64,000 nt of DNA from Pseudoroseomonas cervicalis (GTDB taxonomy: Bacteria > Pseudomonadota > Alphaproteobacteria > Acetobacterales > Acetobacteraceae), in the NCBI RefSeq assembly GCF_030818485.1, contig NZ_JAUTAJ010000004.1, forward strand, positions 620,001 through 684,000. The letters are read 5' to 3'. Below the pieces are notes generated by a model. That model ran no database searches, was not told where the DNA came from, and worked only from the letters and a program-made list of their open reading frames with translations. How positions within the stretch are numbered: position 1 is the stretch's first letter; every line of letters begins with the position of its first letter. The position numbers and the translations under genes were made by a program. This document shows positions 30,085 to 38,288 of this stretch, one piece after another.

Positions 30085-30569
30085 GGGCCGAGTGGCGCCC
30101 GATGACGCCGGAAGACCTTCCGGCGGTGATGGCCATCGCCGACCGCGTGCATGCCGACTTCCCCGAGGACGCCGCCGTGCTGGCCGAGCGCCAGCGCCTG
30201 TTCCCCGCCGGCGCCTGGCTGCTGGAAGGGGAGGGCAGGGCGCTGGGCTATGCGCTCACCCACCCCTGGCACGCCATGCGCCCGCCGCCGCTGAACGAGC
30301 CGCTCGGCGCGCTGCCCGGGCAGCCCGGCTGCTACTACATCCACGATGTGGCGCTGCGGCCGGAGGCGCGCGGCCTGGGCGCGGCGGCGCGGCTGATGCC
30401 GCTGCTGGACCAGGCCGCCCGGGGCCTGCCGGAAATGGCGCTGGTCGCCGTGCATGGCTCGGTGCCCTTCTGGCAGCGGCACGGCTTCGCGGTGGTGGAG
30501 GCGCCAGCGCTGGCGGAGAAGCTGGCGAGCTATGGGGAGGACGCCCGGTATATGAAGAAGATCATTTAA
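30081..30569 (+). CDS. GNAT family N-acetyltransferase
   Basis: A 162-residue acetyltransferase. The acetyl-CoA-binding motif is VALRPEARGLGAAARLM (about residues 93-109), followed by the C-terminal FWQRHGFAVVE strand-helix unit. Substrate unknown. The ATG at 30081 is chosen because it would overlap the repaired peroxidase stop by 4 nt. As the sequence stands, the peroxidase frame runs straight into this gene, giving a 343-residue fused reading frame from 29538. The fusion is more likely an artefact of the frameshift than a designed bifunctional enzyme. Confidence 0.85.
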   Translation: MRAEWRPMTPEDLPAVMAIADRVHADFPEDAAVLAERQRLFPAGAWLLEGEGRALGYALTHPWHAMRPPPLNEPLGALPGQPGCYYIHDVALRPEARGLGAAARLMPLLDQAARGLPEMALVAVHGSVPFWQRHGFAVVEAPALAEKLASYGEDARYMKKII

Positions 30570-30573
30570 GAAT

Positions 30574-30692
30574 CTTCTTTTTCTGAAGAAAAAGAAGCAA
30601 AAAGACTTCTTTCAATTTGGCGTCCCGCCTATGGCCTGAGGCGGGACGCCAACGGATAAAAGTTTTTTGGTTCTTTTTTCCTAAAAAAGAAC
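30574..30692. repeat. AT-rich triple-hairpin intergenic element, copy A
   Basis: Three inverted repeats in 119 bp: CTTCTTTTTCT/AGAAAAAGAAG (30574-30597), TTGGCGTCCCGCC with its exact complement at 30640-30652, and GTTCTTTTTT/AAAAAAGAAC (30669-30692). The first 23 nt (30574-30596) and 24 nt at 30658-30681 recur exactly at 61297-61319 and 61370-61393. The element fills the gap between the GNAT gene and the convergent parC. It should terminate transcription in both directions because each stem is flanked by A/T runs. Confidence 0.85.
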
Positions 30693-30700
30693 GGGGACTT

Positions 30701-32938
30701 CTACTCCCCGAACCTGTTCGCCCGCGGGAACCCGTTCGGCGGCTGCTTGCCCGCGCCGGCGCGGTTGCCGCGCCAGGTGGTCAGGTCCGTCTCCAGCCGC
30801 ACCCGGTCGCCGATCTTCCAGGTCAGGCCCTCGCGCGCGCTGAACACCTTCACATCGGCCATGCCGCCATCCTTGTAGCCCTGCAGCGTCACGCCGCGGC
30901 CGCGCACCATCTCGGGCACCTGCTCCAGCGGGAAGACCAGCAGCTTGCGGTTCTCGCCGATGATGGCGACGGTGTCGCCCTCGGCCGGGATCAGCCGCGC
31001 GGCCTCCACCGGGCTGTCCACCAGCAGCACCTGCTTGCCGGTGCGCTTCTCCGCCGTCAGATCCTCGGACTTCACGACGAAGCCGCGCCCGTCGCTGGCC
31101 GCGACGAGGAACTTCTTCTCCGCCCGCCAGACGAACAGGCTGACCACCTCATCCTCATTGGTCAGGTCGACCATCAGCCGCACCGGCTGGCCATCGCCAC
31201 GGCCGCGCGGAATGGTGTCGGCCTTCAGCGTGAAGCATTTGCCATTGGTGGCGAAGAGGCAGATGCGGTCGGTGGTCTCGGCATGCAGCGCGGCGCGCAG
31301 CCGGTCGCCTTCCTTGAACTTGTGCTCGGTCTCCGGCGGCAGGTGGCCCTTCACCGCGCGGATCCAGCCCTTCTCGGAGAGGATGACGGTGATCATCTCG
31401 CGCTCGACGAAGGCGCGCTCATCGATCACCACGGCGGCGGGGGCGGCATCCAGCGTGCTGCGGCGGCGGCCGATCTCGGTCTCCTCGCCGAAACGGGCGC
31501 GGGTGGCGGCGATCTCCTCGGCGATGCGCTTCCAGCGCTTGCCCTCGCTGCCGAGCAGCGCCTGCAGGGATTTCTGTTCCGCGCTGAGCTTCTTGTGCTC
31601 CTTGCGGATCTCCATCTCCTCCAGCTTGCGCAGGCTGCGCAGCCGCATGTTGAGGATGGCTTCCGCCTGCGTCTCGGTCAGATCGAAGCGCGCCATCAGC
31701 GCCGGCTTCGGGTGGTCCTCCTCGCGGATGATGCGGATCACCTCATCGAGGTTGAGATAGACGATGAGGTAACCCTCGAGGATCTCGAGGCGCCTTGCGA
31801 TGGCGGCCAGGCGATGCTCGCTGCGGCGGACCAGCACCTCATGCCGGTGGTCCAGCCAGGCGCGCAGCACCTCGCGCAGCCCCATGACGCGCGGGGTGCG
31901 TGTCGCGTCCAGCACGTTCATGTTGAGCGGGAAGCGGGCCTCCAGCGCGGTGGCGCGGAACAGCGTCTCCATCAGCACGGCGGGCTCCACCGTGCGGCTC
32001 TTCGGCTCCAGCACGATGCGCACCACATCGGTGCTCTCGTCGCGCACATCGGCCAGCAGGGGGAGCTTCTTCTCCTCCATCAGCTGCGCGATCTGCTCGA
32101 TCAGGCGAGATTTGGCGACCTGGTAGGGGATCTCGGTGACGATGATCTGCCAGGTGCCGTTCTTCAGCTTCTCCTCGGCCCAGCGGGCGCGGATGCGGAA
32201 GCCGCCGCGGCCGGTGGCATAGGCCTCGCGGATCGCCTCGGGGCTCTCCACCAGCACGCCGCCGGTCGGGAAATCCGGCCCCGGCATCACTGCCAGCAAC
32301 GCGTCCAGCTCGGCCTTGGGGTTGTCGATCAGCGCCAAAGCGGCGGCACACAGCTCGCCCGCATTGTGCGGCGGGATCGAGGTCGCCATGCCCACCGCGA
32401 TGCCGGCCGCGCCATTGGCCAGCAGGTTGGGGAAGGCGGCGGGCAGCACGATCGGCTCCTGCTCCTCGCCATCATAGGTGGCGCGGAAATCGACCGCGTT
32501 CTCCTCGATGCCTTCCAGCATCGCCTTGGCGATCTCGGTCAGCCGCGCCTCGGTGTAGCGCATGGCCGCGGCGTTATCGCCGTCGATATTGCCGAAATTG
32601 CCCTGGCCCTCGACCAGCGGGTAGCGCGCGGCGAATTCCTGGGCGAGCCGCACCATGGCGTCGTAGATCGCCGCGTCGCCATGCGGGTGATACTTGCCCA
32701 TCACGTCGCCCACGATGCGGGCGCATTTCTTGAAGCCCGCCGCCGGGTCCAGCCGCAGCTGGTGCATGGCCCAGAGCAGCCGGCGATGCACCGGCTTCAG
32801 CCCGTCCCGCACATCCGGCAGGGAGCGCGCCGTGATGGTGGACATGGCATAGGCCAGGTAGCGCTCGGACAGGGCGTCGGCCAGATGCGTCGGCCTCACT
32901 TCCCCGCCTTCGGGCAGCGTCGTCAGATCGTCGGGCAT
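30701..32938 (-). CDS. parC: DNA topoisomerase IV subunit A
   Basis: A 745-residue type IIA topoisomerase subunit that decatenates chromosomes together with ParE. The catalytic Tyr is residue 128 ([10 protein letters not shown]). The winged-helix, tower and coiled-coil regions are complete, and a C-terminal beta-pinwheel domain follows from about residue 500 ([19 protein letters not shown] repeats). The GyrA-box (QRRGGKG) is absent, favouring ParC over GyrA. In the quinolone pocket, Ala89 stands where E. coli ParC has Ser80 ([12 protein letters not shown]). The stop is followed directly by the AT-rich hairpin element, which should act as terminator. Confidence 0.95.
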   Translation of the reverse strand: MPDDLTTLPEGGEVRPTHLADALSERYLAYAMSTITARSLPDVRDGLKPVHRRLLWAMHQLRLDPAAGFKKCARIVGDVMGKYHPHGDAAIYDAMVRLAQEFAARYPLVEGQGNFGNIDGDNAAAMRYTEARLTEIAKAMLEGIEENAVDFRATYDGEEQEPIVLPAAFPNLLANGAAGIAVGMATSIPPHNAGELCAAALALIDNPKAELDALLAVMPGPDFPTGGVLVESPEAIREAYATGRGGFRIRARWAEEKLKNGTWQIIVTEIPYQVAKSRLIEQIAQLMEEKKLPLLADVRDESTDVVRIVLEPKSRTVEPAVLMETLFRATALEARFPLNMNVLDATRTPRVMGLREVLRAWLDHRHEVLVRRSEHRLAAIARRLEILEGYLIVYLNLDEVIRIIREEDHPKPALMARFDLTETQAEAILNMRLRSLRKLEEMEIRKEHKKLSAEQKSLQALLGSEGKRWKRIAEEIAATRARFGEETEIGRRRSTLDAAPAAVVIDERAFVEREMITVILSEKGWIRAVKGHLPPETEHKFKEGDRLRAALHAETTDRICLFATNGKCFTLKADTIPRGRGDGQPVRLMVDLTNEDEVVSLFVWRAEKKFLVAASDGRGFVVKSEDLTAEKRTGKQVLLVDSPVEAARLIPAEGDTVAIIGENRKLLVFPLEQVPEMVRGRGVTLQGYKDGGMADVKVFSAREGLTWKIGDRVRLETDLTTWRGNRAGAGKQPPNGFPRANRFGE

Positions 32939-33213
32939 GGCGGACCTCCAGGCAGTCGCTTGGCGCGGATCAGGGGCGGGCTAGCGCAGCGCGGGCCGCG
33001 GCGCCAGGGGAAGGATAAGGCCGCGACCGCCGCGCCGGCCCCGGATGGCGCCGATGTCGTGAACATAAAGCGAACAAACCCGCGCCGCAACCGCATCACG
33101 AGACCGCCAGCCCGGCCCGGGGCGGGGTGACGCCCCCCGCGGGCTCTGGCCATAGTCGTCGGACAACCGCCGCAAACCTCAAAAACCAGCGGCAACCGGG
33201 AGTATGGACAGGA

Positions 33214-34632
33214 ATGAGCGCCTATACTGAGGCCGTCGCGCACCGGGAGGTGGCGGCGCCGGAGGATCCCTATCGCCTGACGCAGGACGGCATCCTGGAG
33301 CCGCCGGAAGGCTGGCGGCACTCGCTGCGGCATCTCGGCCCGGGGCTGATCCTCAGCGCCTCCATCGTGGGTTCCGGCGAGCTGATCGTCACCACCACCC
33401 TCGGCGCCACGGTGGGTTTCGCGCTGCTGTGGATGGTCATCTTCAGCACCTTCGTGAAGGTCGCGGTGCAGGTGGAGCTGGCGCGCTGGTGCATCTCCAC
33501 CGGCCAGCCGGCGCTGACCGGCTACAACAAGGTGGGCCCCCGCCTCGGCGGGCTGGGCTGGATCAACTGGCTCTGGGCGCTGATGGCGCTGTCCAAGGTG
33601 CTGCAGATGGGCGGCGTGGTGGGCGGCACGGCGCTGGCCATGAGCATCCTGCTGCCGATCGGCGGCGCGCCGCTCGGCGGCACCTCGCTCACCATCTGGA
33701 CGGCGATCGTCACCTTCGGCTCGATCGCGCTGCTCTACAGCAACAAATACAGCCGCATCGAGCGCGGCGCCGGCATCCTGGTGGTGGTGTTCTCCTTCAT
33801 CACCATCGGCATCGCTCTCGGCCTGCCCTTCACCCCTTACGCCTATTCGATGCAGGATATCGGCAGCGGGTTGTCGCTGGCGATCCCGGCGGGCGCCATC
33901 GGCGCCGCCATCGCCATGTTCGGCATCACCGGCGTCGGCGCCGATGAGCTAACCTTCTACACCTACTGGTGCATCGAGAAGGGCTATGCCCGCCATGTCG
34001 GCCCGAATGACGGCAGCGAGGCCTGGCAGCGCCGCGCCCGCGGCTGGATCCGCGTTATGTACAAGGACGCCTTCCTGTCCTGGGTGATCTACACCTTCGG
34101 CACCATCGCCTTCTTCATCATGGGCGCCGCCGTGCTGCACCCGCAGGGCGTGGTGCCGCAGGGCAATGAGATGATCACGGCGCTGTCGCGCATGTACACC
34201 GACACGCTGGGCGAATGGGCCGGGCTGCTGTTCCTGGTGGGCGCGGTGGTGGTGCTGGGCTCCACCCTCTGGGCCGCGGTGCCGAGCTGGTCGCGCATGT
34301 ATGTCAACCTGCTGGCCGAGCTGAAGGTGCTGGACTGGCACGACACCGCGGCGCGGCTGCGCTGGATCCGCCTCTTCACCATCGGCCTGCCGCTGGTCTG
34401 GGGGCTGGCCTATCTCTTCGTCCGCTCGCCGGTGGTGATGGTGCAGATCGGCGGCGTCGCCACCGGCATCTTCCTGCTGGCCGTGGTGGTCGCCGTCTGG
34501 CACCTGCGCCGGACCGAGACCGATCCGCGCCTCTATGGCGGCGGGCTGTTCAACGCGCTGCTGGTGGTCAGCAGCATCGCCATCGTGCTGCTCGGGATCT
34601 ACACCGGGCTGGCGGCGTTCAAGCTGGTCTGA
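33214..34632 (+). CDS. Nramp-related membrane transporter lacking canonical metal motifs
   Basis: A 472-residue protein with about eleven membrane helices and the LeuT-like Nramp architecture. Canonical Nramp carriers bind divalent metals through DPGN in helix 1 and MPH in helix 6. Here helix 1 reads GPGLILSASIVGSGELIV (about residues 42-59) and helix 6 AMFGITGVGADELTFYTYW (about 233-251), so both motifs are replaced. This resembles a divergent Nramp-related clade whose substrate is not known, possibly Mg2+ or another ion. The ATG at 33214 gives a cytoplasmic N-terminus; an upstream extension is not conserved-looking. Divergent from parC across 275 bp. Confidence 0.8.
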   Translation: MSAYTEAVAHREVAAPEDPYRLTQDGILEPPEGWRHSLRHLGPGLILSASIVGSGELIVTTTLGATVGFALLWMVIFSTFVKVAVQVELARWCISTGQPALTGYNKVGPRLGGLGWINWLWALMALSKVLQMGGVVGGTALAMSILLPIGGAPLGGTSLTIWTAIVTFGSIALLYSNKYSRIERGAGILVVVFSFITIGIALGLPFTPYAYSMQDIGSGLSLAIPAGAIGAAIAMFGITGVGADELTFYTYWCIEKGYARHVGPNDGSEAWQRRARGWIRVMYKDAFLSWVIYTFGTIAFFIMGAAVLHPQGVVPQGNEMITALSRMYTDTLGEWAGLLFLVGAVVVLGSTLWAAVPSWSRMYVNLLAELKVLDWHDTAARLRWIRLFTIGLPLVWGLAYLFVRSPVVMVQIGGVATGIFLLAVVVAVWHLRRTETDPRLYGGGLFNALLVVSSIAIVLLGIYTGLAAFKLV

Positions 34633-34666
34633 GGCCGGGCGGGGGCGGGCCGCGCTCGCGGCGCCC

Positions 34667-35224
34667 TCAGCCGCGCCTTGCCTGCTCCAGCAGGCTGGTC
34701 AGCAGCTCGATCTGCTTCTGCTGCTGGGCCAGCAGCGCGCCCATCTGCTCGGCGCGCAGCCGGTCCAGCTTCTCATGCAGCGCCATGATCTCGATCTCGG
34801 CCTTCAGGTTGACCTCGTAATCATGCGCCGCCACCAGCCGGTCCTTCGCCGCCTGGCGGTTCTGGCTCATCATGATGATCGGCGCCTGCAGCGCCGCGAT
34901 CATCGACAGCAGCAGGTTCAGGAAGACGAAGGGGTAGGGGTCGAAGGGCCGGCTCAGCAGCCAGGCATTGGCGCCCGTCCACAACAGCAGCAGCGCGATG
35001 CAGAGCAGGATGAAGCTCCAAGAGCCGCCGAAGCTCGCCACCCGGTCGGCGATGCGGTCGCCGAAGCTCAGCTTCTCGGCGAAGGCCTCGTTGGTGTCCT
35101 GGCTGAGCGGCTTGCGCTCCAGCGCCCGGCAGAGCGCGCGGTGCTCGGCTTCCGAGAGGTCGGAATCCTGGCCGAACCAGCGGATCGCCAGCTCGCGGAA
35201 ATCGGGGGTGGGCTGATCGCTCAT
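34667..35224 (-). CDS. DUF1003 family membrane protein
   Basis: A 185-residue protein with two central membrane helices (FGGSWSFILLCIALLLLW and YPFVFLNLLLSMIAALQAPI, about residues 65-110). The DUF1003 signature follows (MMSQNRQAAKDRLVAAHDYEV). The C-terminal third is a coiled coil (AEIEIMALHEKLDRLRAEQM). Function is unknown. Its ATG overlaps the stop of the glycosylase gene by 4 nt, so it is the last gene of the lepB-to-mug run. It ends 34 nt from the convergent Nramp-like gene. Confidence 0.88.
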   Translation of the reverse strand: MSDQPTPDFRELAIRWFGQDSDLSEAEHRALCRALERKPLSQDTNEAFAEKLSFGDRIADRVASFGGSWSFILLCIALLLLWTGANAWLLSRPFDPYPFVFLNLLLSMIAALQAPIIMMSQNRQAAKDRLVAAHDYEVNLKAEIEIMALHEKLDRLRAEQMGALLAQQQKQIELLTSLLEQARRG

Positions 35225-35772
35225 GCGGGGCCTTCGAGGGGCTGCGGCGGCGGGGGCTCGGCGCGGAACCAGGCACCCAGGGCGTGCCAGGGCCGCTCAT
35301 CCCAGAAGCTGGTCGCCAGGCCGGAGGTCGAGGGCAGGATCCAGATCTCCGGGAAGCCCGGCGGGCCGGGATGCGGCCCGTAGGACAGGCTGGCGGTGCG
35401 GGTCCGGAGGAAGGCCGCCGCCGGCGCCTTTGCGGTGAAGGCGACCGCCCTCGGCCGGACCGCGCGGATCCGCGCCTCGAACCCCACCGGATCATAGGCG
35501 CCCGGCGGCAGTTCGGAATCATTGCCGAAGCTGTGCTTGGCCATGTCGGTAAGGCCGATCCGGTAGCGCAGCAGCGTGCGGAACTCGCTGGGCTGCAATT
35601 GCCGCTCGGTCAGCCCGGCGCTGGCCAGGATGCGCCAGAACTTGTTGCCCGGATGCGCGTAATAGGCGCCGACCGCGGCCGCCCGCTTGCTGGGGGCGGA
35701 GCCGCAGAAGACCAGCCGCAGCCCGGGCTCCAGCAGGTCGGGCAGGATATGGGTCGGGTCAGGGGGCAGCAT
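35221..35772 (-). CDS. mug: Mug-family mismatch-specific DNA glycosylase
   Basis: A 183-residue protein of the uracil-DNA glycosylase superfamily (Mug/hypoxanthine glycosylase group) that removes uracil, ethenocytosine or hypoxanthine from DNA. Motif 1 is LVFCGSAPSKRAAAVGAYYA, with the downstream HPGNKFWRIL and IGLTDMAKH elements. The C-terminal minor-groove loop is seen as PSTSGLA. The Asn of Mug GINPG is replaced by Ser-Ala-Pro here, typical of the deoxyinosine-type branch. Starts 14 nt inside the recO gene end; the frame is open further upstream but non-homologous. Fine substrate is uncertain. Confidence 0.83.
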   Translation of the reverse strand: MLPPDPTHILPDLLEPGLRLVFCGSAPSKRAAAVGAYYAHPGNKFWRILASAGLTERQLQPSEFRTLLRYRIGLTDMAKHSFGNDSELPPGAYDPVGFEARIRAVRPRAVAFTAKAPAAAFLRTRTASLSYGPHPGPPGFPEIWILPSTSGLATSFWDERPWHALGAWFRAEPPPPQPLEGPA

Positions 35773-36517
35773 CGGGCCTCGGTTCCGCCGGCAGCAGCGT
35801 GGCGATGCGCGACACCAGCCGTTCCCGCGCCGGCGGCAAGGGGCGGTTGCGGGCGCCGAAGGCATCGCGCTCCAGGAAATGACCCGTCAGGCGCAGCCCC
35901 TTCAGCCATTCCGCCGCGTCGCGCTCATCCTGGCCGCCCAGCAGGAACAGCGGCAGCGGCAGCAGCCGGTCCCGATAGGGTGCCGCGGCCTCCGCCGAGA
36001 CGGCGCGGCCGCTGCGCGGCGAGACATGGGTCAGCTCCTCGGTCGCGCCGGTGACGGCGCAGACGGAAAGATCGAGGCCATAGCCGAGGCCCTCCAGCAG
36101 CAGCGCCTCCCAGCGGACATAGTCGGCGAGCAGGGCCGGGGCGCCGCGGCCGAGCTGCGCCATCAGCGCCAGCAGGCCGGAGAACAGGCGCGGCTGCGCC
36201 TCGCGCTCCGGCAGCGCGTCGGCGGCCAGCGCGCAGGCCGATTGCAGCAGCGCCAGGGTCAGCGGCTCATCCAGCGCCAGGGCGGCGGTCGGGTGCACCA
36301 TCTCGCCGGAAAGGCTGCCGAGCTGCTCGGCCAGCCTGCCGCGCCAGCGCACCTCGACCAGATTGCCCGGCTGCCACAGCCCGGATTGCGCGCGGGAGGC
36401 GCCGCCATGCACCAGCCCGGCATGCCGGCCGTGTTCCTCGGTGAGGACGGAGACCACCGCCGCGCCCTCGCCATGCGGGCGGGCCTCCAGCACGATGGCG
36501 GGGGCCTGCCATTCCAT
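35759..36517 (-). CDS. recO: DNA repair protein RecO
   Basis: A 252-residue recombination mediator that helps RecR and RecA load on SSB-coated gaps. An N-terminal OB fold (MEWQAPAIVLEARPHGEGAAVV, given as its opening region; then VLTEEHGRHAGLVHGG) is followed by a helical domain. No Cys4 zinc site is evident, as in many alphaproteobacterial RecO. Era lies upstream on the same strand with a double-hairpin element between them. The mug start is inside its 3' end. Confidence 0.92.
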   Translation of the reverse strand: MEWQAPAIVLEARPHGEGAAVVSVLTEEHGRHAGLVHGGASRAQSGLWQPGNLVEVRWRGRLAEQLGSLSGEMVHPTAALALDEPLTLALLQSACALAADALPEREAQPRLFSGLLALMAQLGRGAPALLADYVRWEALLLEGLGYGLDLSVCAVTGATEELTHVSPRSGRAVSAEAAAPYRDRLLPLPLFLLGGQDERDAAEWLKGLRLTGHFLERDAFGARNRPLPPARERLVSRIATLLPAEPRPDAAP

Positions 36518-36528
36518 CAGCCGGGATT

Positions 36529-36579
36529 GAGGGGGCTCTGCCCCCTCAAACTCCCCCGGCAGGGGACAGGGTCCCCTGC
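36529..36579. repeat. Double-hairpin intergenic element, copy 1 (era/recO)
   Basis: Two perfect hairpins: GAGGGGGC-TCT-GCCCCCTC at 36529-36547 and GCAGGGGAC-AGG-GTCCCCTGC at 36559-36579. The same arrangement occurs at 43255-43301 and, inverted, at 44121-44172. Here it separates era from recO and may attenuate read-through. Confidence 0.85.
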
Positions 36580-36601
36580 ACCCGCCATCAGGGGGGAAAC
36601 C

Positions 36602-37561
36602 TCAGCCGGCATCATCCAGGCCGATGGCGCGCAGCCGGGCGCGCTCCTCATCCCAGCCCTGGCGTTCCTTGACGTTCAGGAACAGGTGGACGCGGCGCTC
36701 CAGCAGATTCTCCAGCTCCATGCGGGCGCGCTGGCCGATGGCGCGCACCTTGGCGCCGCCATCGCCGATCAGGATCGCCTTCTGCGTGGCGCGGCCGACA
36801 TAGATGGTGCAGTCGATGCGCACCGAGCCGTCGCGCCGCTCCTGCCACTGCTCGGTCTCCACCGTGGTGTGGTGCGGCACCTCCTGGTGGGTCTGGCGCA
36901 GGATCTGCTCGCGCACGATCTCGGCCGCCAGCATGCGGTCCGGCAGGTCGGAAAGCTCATCCTCCGGGAACAGCCAGGGGCCTTCCGGCAGGCGCTTGCC
37001 CAGCGCCGTCATCATGCGCTCCAGCCCGTCGCCCTTCTCGGCGGAGATCATGAAGGTCTCCTCGAAGGACAATTGCTCGTTCAGGCTGGCGGTCAGCGGC
37101 AGCAGCTTCTTGGTGTCGATCAGGTCCGACTTGTTCAGCACCAGCCAGATCGGCACGCGCGAGCGCTTCAGCACCGAGATGATGGATTCCACCGCCTCGG
37201 TCATGCCGGCGCGGGAATCAACGATCAGCAGGGCGAGATCGGCATCCTGCGCGCCCTCCCAGGCGGCGGCGACCATGGCGCGGTCCAGCCGCCGGCGGGG
37301 CGAGAAGATGCCCGGCGTGTCGGTCAGCACGATCTGCGTCCGCTCCTGCATCACCACGGCGCGGATGCGGAAGCGGGTGGTCTGCGGCTTGGGCGAGACG
37401 ATGCTGACCTTGGCGCCGGCCAGCCGGTTCACCAGGGTGGATTTGCCGGCATTGGGCGCGCCCACCACGGCCACCAGGCCGCAGCGGGTCGGGCCCAGGG
37501 ACGCGTCCTGTTCCGGGGTCGGCGCGGGCTGGCCAGGGGGGGGAGGGGTCTCGTCACTCAT
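36602..37561 (-). CDS. era: GTPase Era
   Basis: A 319-residue GTPase needed for 16S rRNA maturation and 30S assembly. G1 (GAPNAGKST), G3 (DTPGIF) and G4 (NKSD) motifs lie in the first 180 residues. The C-terminal KH domain, which binds the 3' end of 16S rRNA, contains GDGGAKVRAIGQRAR. The N-terminus has a Pro-rich 25-residue lead (TPPPPGQPAPTPEQ) beyond the usual start. It starts 9 nt after the rnc stop, keeping the conserved lepB-rnc-era-recO order. Confidence 0.97.
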   Translation of the reverse strand: MSDETPPPPGQPAPTPEQDASLGPTRCGLVAVVGAPNAGKSTLVNRLAGAKVSIVSPKPQTTRFRIRAVVMQERTQIVLTDTPGIFSPRRRLDRAMVAAAWEGAQDADLALLIVDSRAGMTEAVESIISVLKRSRVPIWLVLNKSDLIDTKKLLPLTASLNEQLSFEETFMISAEKGDGLERMMTALGKRLPEGPWLFPEDELSDLPDRMLAAEIVREQILRQTHQEVPHHTTVETEQWQERRDGSVRIDCTIYVGRATQKAILIGDGGAKVRAIGQRARMELENLLERRVHLFLNVKERQGWDEERARLRAIGLDDAG

Positions 37562-37570
37562 CTCATCAGT

Positions 37571-38275
37571 TCACTTGGTGTCGCCGAGCCCGGCCAGCCA
37601 GGCCTCGGCGGCCGCCTGCTCGGCGGCGCGTTTGGATTCGCCCTGGCCCTCGGCCTCGCGCCCGCCGGCGCGCACGGCGACGACGAAGACGGGCTGGTGC
37701 GACGGGCCGGTGACCGAGACCTGCCGGTATTCCGGCAGCCCCTCGGCGCGGCCCAGCGTGTGCTCCTGCAGCCGGCTCTTGGCGGACATGGGCGGCGTCG
37801 GGTCGGCGGCGACGAACTCCGCCCATTCGCGGCGGATGAAGCGGCGCGGCACCTCGAGCCCGGCATCGAGATAGAGCGCGCCGATCAGCGCCTCGGTCGC
37901 GTCGGCGATGACGGTGGCGCGGCTGCGCAGGCCGGTGCGGCCCTCGGCCGGGGGGACGCGCAGCATGGCCGGCAGGCCGATCGCCTCGCCCACCTTGGCC
38001 AGGGTCTCGGCGGCGACGAGGACGGAGAGCCGCTTGCCCAGCGCCCCCTCGCGCTCGGAGGGGAAGCGCTCGGACAGCCATTCGGCCATCACCAGCGCCA
38101 GCACGCGGTCGCCCAGGAATTCCAGCCGCTCGTTGGAATCGAGCATGTCGCGCCGGGGGTTGGCGGCGGAGCGATGCGTCAGCGCCTGCTCCAGCAGGGC
38201 GGGGTTGCCGAAGTGATGGCCGAGGCGGGACAGGAAGCCAGCCCCGGCTGGCGCGGCGGGACCGGGTTTGCTCAT
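37571..38275 (-). CDS. rnc: Ribonuclease III
   Basis: A 234-residue double-strand-specific endoribonuclease that processes rRNA precursors and structured mRNAs. The nuclease signature NERLEFLGDRVLALVMAE (about residues 47-64) and the second acidic cluster (DATEALIGALYLD) are intact. A C-terminal dsRNA-binding domain follows from about residue 160 (KSRLQEHTLGRAEGLPEY). The ATG at 38275 starts the conserved protein; a longer open frame extends into the lepB end. It sits 13 nt after lepB and 9 nt before era. Confidence 0.97.
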   Translation of the reverse strand: MSKPGPAAPAGAGFLSRLGHHFGNPALLEQALTHRSAANPRRDMLDSNERLEFLGDRVLALVMAEWLSERFPSEREGALGKRLSVLVAAETLAKVGEAIGLPAMLRVPPAEGRTGLRSRATVIADATEALIGALYLDAGLEVPRRFIRREWAEFVAADPTPPMSAKSRLQEHTLGRAEGLPEYRQVSVTGPSHQPVFVVAVRAGGREAEGQGESKRAAEQAAAEAWLAGLGDTK

Positions 38276-38288
38276 GCCCCGAAACCCC

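Noticed and set aside
29538..30569. A genuine peroxidase-acetyltransferase fusion enzyme
   Set aside because: The lost peroxidase tail is present in another frame and would restore an ATGA overlap, so fusion by frameshift is the simpler reading.
30617..33130. 837-codon plus-strand open frame covering parC
   Set aside because: It mirrors parC. In this GC-rich genome antisense frames stay open by composition; the parC frame carries all family motifs and the antisense product is His/Arg/Ala/Gly-biased without domains.
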